This document shows, piece after piece, positions 38,501 through 44,500 of a stretch of DNA of 64,000 nt. The DNA comes from Serripes groenlandicus (lineage: Eukaryota; Mollusca; Bivalvia; Cardiida; Cardiidae). Numbering within the stretch: the stretch's first letter is position 1; each line of letters begins with the position of its first letter. Made by a program: the position numbers and the translations under genes. The stretch is from positions 22,447,503 to 22,511,502 of the forward strand of contig JASEVX010000011.1 in NCBI GenBank assembly GCA_031761405.1, read 5' to 3'. The notes below the pieces were generated by a model. It was given only the letters and a program-made list of their open reading frames with translations. It had not been told where the DNA came from and did no database searches.

Positions 38501-41500
38501 ACTAAACCAAAACTGTTTTTTTATTCAGGCTTGTCAAGGAGGTTTGTACCTAGTTTGTTACCCTTTTTATCTGATATCAAAATAGGCCAGTGGCCTCTCA
38601 GATAAATATAATGGAATTAATAATACCCAGCAAAGAATGTTTGTTGTGATATACTGGAATCATCGCATTGGTTGGTTGATCTGACATACTAGTTTTATGG
38701 AGCAAACTATTCCTTCAACTTTTATCTCCAAGGGCCGAAAATGACTTCTTTTCTGTAACCACTTGGCAAATTTGGATGATGCCTTAATGTCCTCTCCTAA
38801 ATTTCCTTAAGTTTATTAGATACATGCAAATGAAACGAAGAATTGAATTTTTTTCCTCCAAATATGGCTGCCCAGGAAGTAGGCTGTTTTGCTTTATTTT
38901 GCTTGAGTCAAACTTTTTTAGATATTTTAATGTTCCTTGGATTACCCTCTGTGAGATTCCTTCCAGTCAAGTTGAGGGGAGGGGCTGTTTTGTCTTAAAT
39001 TGCTGTAGTTAAAACTTGAAAATCTTCTCCGACGTAAGTATTACTTTTGTCGAGCCCTTTTGTGGTAAGCTCGACATAGCTGTCACAATGGCAGTTTGTT
39101 GTGTGTTCGTGCATATGTGTGTATGTCTGTCCGAATCTTGTCCAGCCTGCATTTTAACCATGCATCATAGGATTTCCAAGAAACTTTGCACAAACATTCA
39201 CCGTGATGAGACGGCGTGTCACGCACAAAACCGAGGCCTGTACCTCAAATGTCAAGATCACACTTAGAAGTCAAAGATCAAAATGAGCATTGTTTAATAC
39301 GTCTGTACCTTGTCCAGCCCACATCTCAACTATGCATCATCTAATTCCCAAGTTACTGAGCACGCTTGTTCACCATGATAAGGTGAAGTGTTGCCCACAA
39401 GAGCCTGGCCTGTACCTTAAAGGTCAAGGTCACACTAAGAGGTCAAATGTCAAAATGAGAAACCATACATCATAGGATTCCAAAGTTATTGTGCACACAT
39501 TTTCACTATGATGAGGTGATGATGGCAGAACTGAAAACAAATTTTGAAAAAAATAGTGTGATTGTTTCCAGAGACGTCTGACGTTGGAGTAAATGTTGAT
39601 AATTTAGACAGCGGTCCGGATATAAGTGAGTTAGTTTGCAACATGACACTGGAAAACAGAGCTGATGCTGAAAGGGATCCAGCTGTACCTGTGGCCCAGC
39701 CAAGGACTGTTCCCGCAAAAATTAATATGCTGGTCGCCAGTGCAACCCATCCAGGTATGTTGATGTATTTAGAAATCAAATTATTTCCAATTTTGAAATT
39801 TCATTAGAGAAACAGTTAACCCTTTCCCAAATGCAAAGGATTTTTGACTCATTTTTAGCTCACCTGAGCTTTGCTCAAGGTGAGTTATTGTGATCGCCTT
39901 TTGTCCGGCGTCCGTCGTGCGTCGTCCGTCAACTTCTTCTCCTCAGTAACCAGTGGGTCAATTGGGATGAAACTTCACAGAAAGCATCCTCTCAATGACC
40001 TCACCAGATTTCCTTCAAATTTTTGGGATCCATGCAGAATTCTGGTTTCCATGCCTATTTTCAAACAATTTTGTGGAAATGTTCCTTGGATGACCCTCTA
40101 TCAGATTGCTTCAAGCCATGTTGATTGGTTGAAAAACATGGCCGCCAGGGGGGCGGGGCTATTTTGCCTTATATGGCTATAGTGAAAATATAAAAAATCT
40201 TCTCCTCCGAAAGTGTCAGGCCGATTTTCAAATAATTTTGTAGAAATGTACCTTAAGTGACCCACTTTCAGATTCCTTCAAGCCATGTTGATTGGTCGAA
40301 AAATATGGCTGCCAGTGGGCAGGGCTATTTTGCCTTATATGGCTATAGTGAAAACTTAAAAAATCTTCTTCTCCCAAACTGGTTGGCAGATTTTCAGATA
40401 ATTTTGTAGAAATGCTCCTTGGATGACCCTCTATTAGATTCCTTCAAGCCATGTTGATTGGTCAAAAAACATGGCTGTCAGGGGGGCGGGGCTATTTTGC
40501 CTTATATGGCTATAGTGAAAACTTAAAAAATCTTCTCCTCCGAAAGTGTCAGACCGATTTTCAAATAATTTTGTAGAAATGTTCCTTGGATGACCCTCTA
40601 TCAGATTCCTTCAATCCAAGTTGATTGGTCGAAAAACATGGCCGCCAGGGGGTGCGGGGCTATTTTGCCTTATATGGCTATAGTGAAAACTTAAAAAATC
40701 TTCTTCTCTGAAAGTGTCCGGTCGATTTTCAAATAATTTTGTAGAAATGTTCTTTGGATGACCCACTTTCAGATTCCTTCAAGCCATGTTGATTGGTAAA
40801 AAAACATGGCCGCCAGTGGGCAGGGCTATTTTGCATTATATGGCTATAGTGAAAACTTAAAAAATCTTCTCCTCCAAAAGTGTCTGGCCAATTTTCAAAA
40901 AAAATTGTAGAAATGTTCCTAGGGTGGCCCTCTATCAGATTCCTTCAAGCCAAGTTGATTGGTCGGAAACTATGGCTGCCAGGGGGCGGGGCTTATATGG
41001 CTAAAGTGAAAACAAATAAAATCAGGTGAGCGATTCCAGGGCCATCATGGCCCTCTTGTTTGTTGACAATGGACACATTTTTAAAGTGGTTCCCAGAACT
41101 ATTGATATGCTAGTCGCCAGTCCAACTCATCCAGGTTTGTTGATGTATTTGGAGATGTATCAAATTCTTTACAAATTTAACAAACTGAAGAAATAACCAT
41201 TTTCCTAAAATAGAGGATTTTGGACACATGACAAATTATGAAAATGTTGCTGGAAAATTAGAAATTACACATAATGAGCAGTTTCTCCTTTTCCAAATAT
41301 GCTCTCCAATCTGTATCAATATTAAACTTTTAAATGTTATCATTGTTATGCCCATATTTTCAAAGCAGACAACTGAAACCGTTTTCCAGGTACAACAAAT
41401 CTGATGCTGTCAACTTTGAAAACATGTACGCAAAATGGTAGAAATCTTTATAACCATTGACTATAGATCTCAAAACATTCTGGCAATAGAATCAATTGTT

Positions 41501-44500
41501 CATTATGAGAAATTTCTGTCATGATTTTTCAAAAAGTCATCAAATGTCAAAGCCGGACATAATAAGTTTAAAGCAAGTTCTGACTGATCAGGGTTTATAT
41601 TGATTTTACCTTTTGCCTGATTAAGACGACCTTTTCAATTTATTTTGCTAAAAAGAGAAATTTCTTCTTTTTGAACATTGTTAACTTTGATTCAGTAGTA
41701 ACAAAAGTTACAGTTTTTCAAAGGAAATAGTCAAAGCAGACAGCTCATAAATCTTTCTGTCAGTAAAGGTGAGGGCTGTCAATAAAGGGGTAGTTTGTTT
41801 GAACCCCTGGCTCACCAATTAATACTTTCCAATGACTGACAATCTTCCATCAGACTTTAAAAATGTTAGTAATGGCTTTCCCTCCTTATCACTCGGGGTT
41901 AGTTGGACGACTAACTTGCTTGTGTCATGATAAATAGACCAATAATTATGGTAACTTACACAGGAAACGTTGTTATATAATGGAAAAATTGTTGAAACCA
42001 GAGTAAATCGCATAATACAAACATTCCAACATTTTAAAAGTCTTATGTGGGAAGAATGATATGGTGAGAACAGGTGCGAGAAAGCCAGGAAATACATATA
42101 ATAAATCAAATCAGCAGGAGATGTCTTTGGATACATTGATGCAGTATATGTAAAATCTCAATAAATGAAAGTATAATTGTTGAATAGTGTTCAAAACATT
42201 GTGGTAAAAAGAGAAATTGCTCGATGTTTTCAAAATGGTTTTCTGAAGATGCCTCAAAATAAGTCTTTCCAGATAATAATAGAACCAGTGGCCTAAATAA
42301 GGAGGAGTAAATTGAGCCTGGAACTATAAAAATAATAATACTAATAAAGACTTTATTTATAAAGGCTGCACATTAGGGTTTACCCAGTCTCATAAAATGT
42401 TCTCATTGCTCAGAAATAAACTCCATGATCCAAATATGACTTCTTATTGGTCACTTTTGAGAAGAAATTTACTTCTGACCAATGAGATATTTTAATTACA
42501 CATTCTGAGCACAGAGTTAACTTTCATGGTTGAGGAGCCTTTTTTTTTGCCCCACAATATCTCTTATTACTCGTCTAAACCCAATGTTGCAATATAACAA
42601 TATAGGGGATAGAAGTCAAATAATGCTTTAACATTTTGCTACACATATCAAATCTGCAGCAGACAACTTAGAAAATCTTGGAAAATGTCTATAAATGAAG
42701 ATATAATTACTGAAAAAAATATTGTGGCAGAAGGTTAAATAGCTTTTTATTAGCAATTTGCTCTTTCGACACAATGTTTTCAAAAGTTGTCATTTGCAGG
42801 GGCTTCAGAAAGCATCTGTATGTGGGAAAGGGTTAAAACAGGTGGATGTTTTCCATTTCGATTTAAGGTTATGTTTCTCTGCGGAATGTGCATTATGGAT
42901 CATGGTTCATCCAGGCAGTGGTTTATGTGTTTCAAAGATTTGCTTCTGAGGAACATATACTGGATCTTCTAACCCTGGTGTGTATTATTAATCTGTCAAT
43001 GTCAGCCTCAATGTAACATCTCTTGTTATACTTTCATTTTTAGCTCCACTGGTTGAAAGCCAGTCAAGCTTACGTCAGGGCGAATTGTCCGTTGTGCGTG
43101 TGTTCGTAATCTTTTTGCTTCAAACGACTAACCACTTGGCCAATTGGGATGAAACTTCATAGGAAGCATCCTCTTAATGTCCTCTCTTAAATTCCTTCAA
43201 ATTGTTTGTATCCATGCAAAATTCTTCTTTTAAAAAATCTTCTCCTCCGAAAGTGTTTGGCCAATTTTCAAATAATTTTGTACAAATGTTTTTTTGGAAA
43301 CCTTGAAATCAGATTCCAAGTTGATTGGTCGAAAAACATGGCCACCAGGGGGCGGGGCTATTTTGCCTTATATGGCTTAGTGTAAAAATTAAAAAATCTT
43401 CATCTCCGAAAGTGTCGGACTGATTTTTAAATTATTTTGTAGAAATGTTCCTAAGGTGACTATCAGATTCCTTCAAGCCATGTTGATTGTTAAAAAATCA
43501 TGGCCACCAGGTGGCTGGGCTGTTTGGAGATTTAATTTTTGCCTAATGGCAGTTGAGAGATACTGGCCCTCTTGGGCCTCTTGTTATTCTCCTTACCATA
43601 TTTGAACCTAGATGTTTTCAAAGTTGTCTGCTACATATTTATTGTATGTGGGAAAGGGTTTACCTTATTTTATTTATTGTTATCAACTGTTGAAAAGTAA
43701 ATTATGTTTAATTATGGAAAAAATAGAATACCAATGCCATCATAAGGAGGAGTCAACTGGTTGTTCACATATTCAACATTTCTTTCTTATAACTTAACCA
43801 ATCCCTATATTGTGATACTCAAAAGAATCGTCTCATTAAGTGTTCAAGGATTAAGTAAAGCTGAACACTTTCTTTAAAAGATGCATATTAAGAGCATACA
43901 ATCTATTCAATTATTATACTTTTAGTTATACAGGTTAACCTATTCACAGCATAGCCGGCGATCATAGGTAATGTGTATGAACTTTGGTGAACCATGTCTC
44001 AAAAAATGTGTCCAGAGAGGTTTTTATATGCCCATTTTGAAAAGACGGATCGTATTATAGTTTTACCTGCGGCGTACGGGAGGGCGGGCAGGCGGTGTCT
44101 AGTATGTTGTCAGCTAAATAACTTGAGAACCCTTTGTCCCATCATCATCAAATTTAGTCAGAATGAGTAATGGCATAATATCTTGGACAAGTTCGATAAC
44201 TAGCCATATTGCTTCAGGCAATCAAGGGTTATCGCCCTTTAATTATAGAAATTACCTAAAATTGGTCTTGTCAGCTAAATAACTTTAGAAGCCTTTGTCC
44301 TATCATCATCAAATTTTAACAGAATGTGTATTGGCATAATATCTTGGTCAAGTTTGATAACTAGCCATACCGCTTTAGTCAATCAAGAGTTATTGCCCTT
44401 TAATTATAGAAATTATTTAAATGTGGTCTTGTCAGCTAAATAACTTTAGAAGCCTTTGTCCTATCATCATCAAATTTTAACAGAATGTGTATTGGCATAA

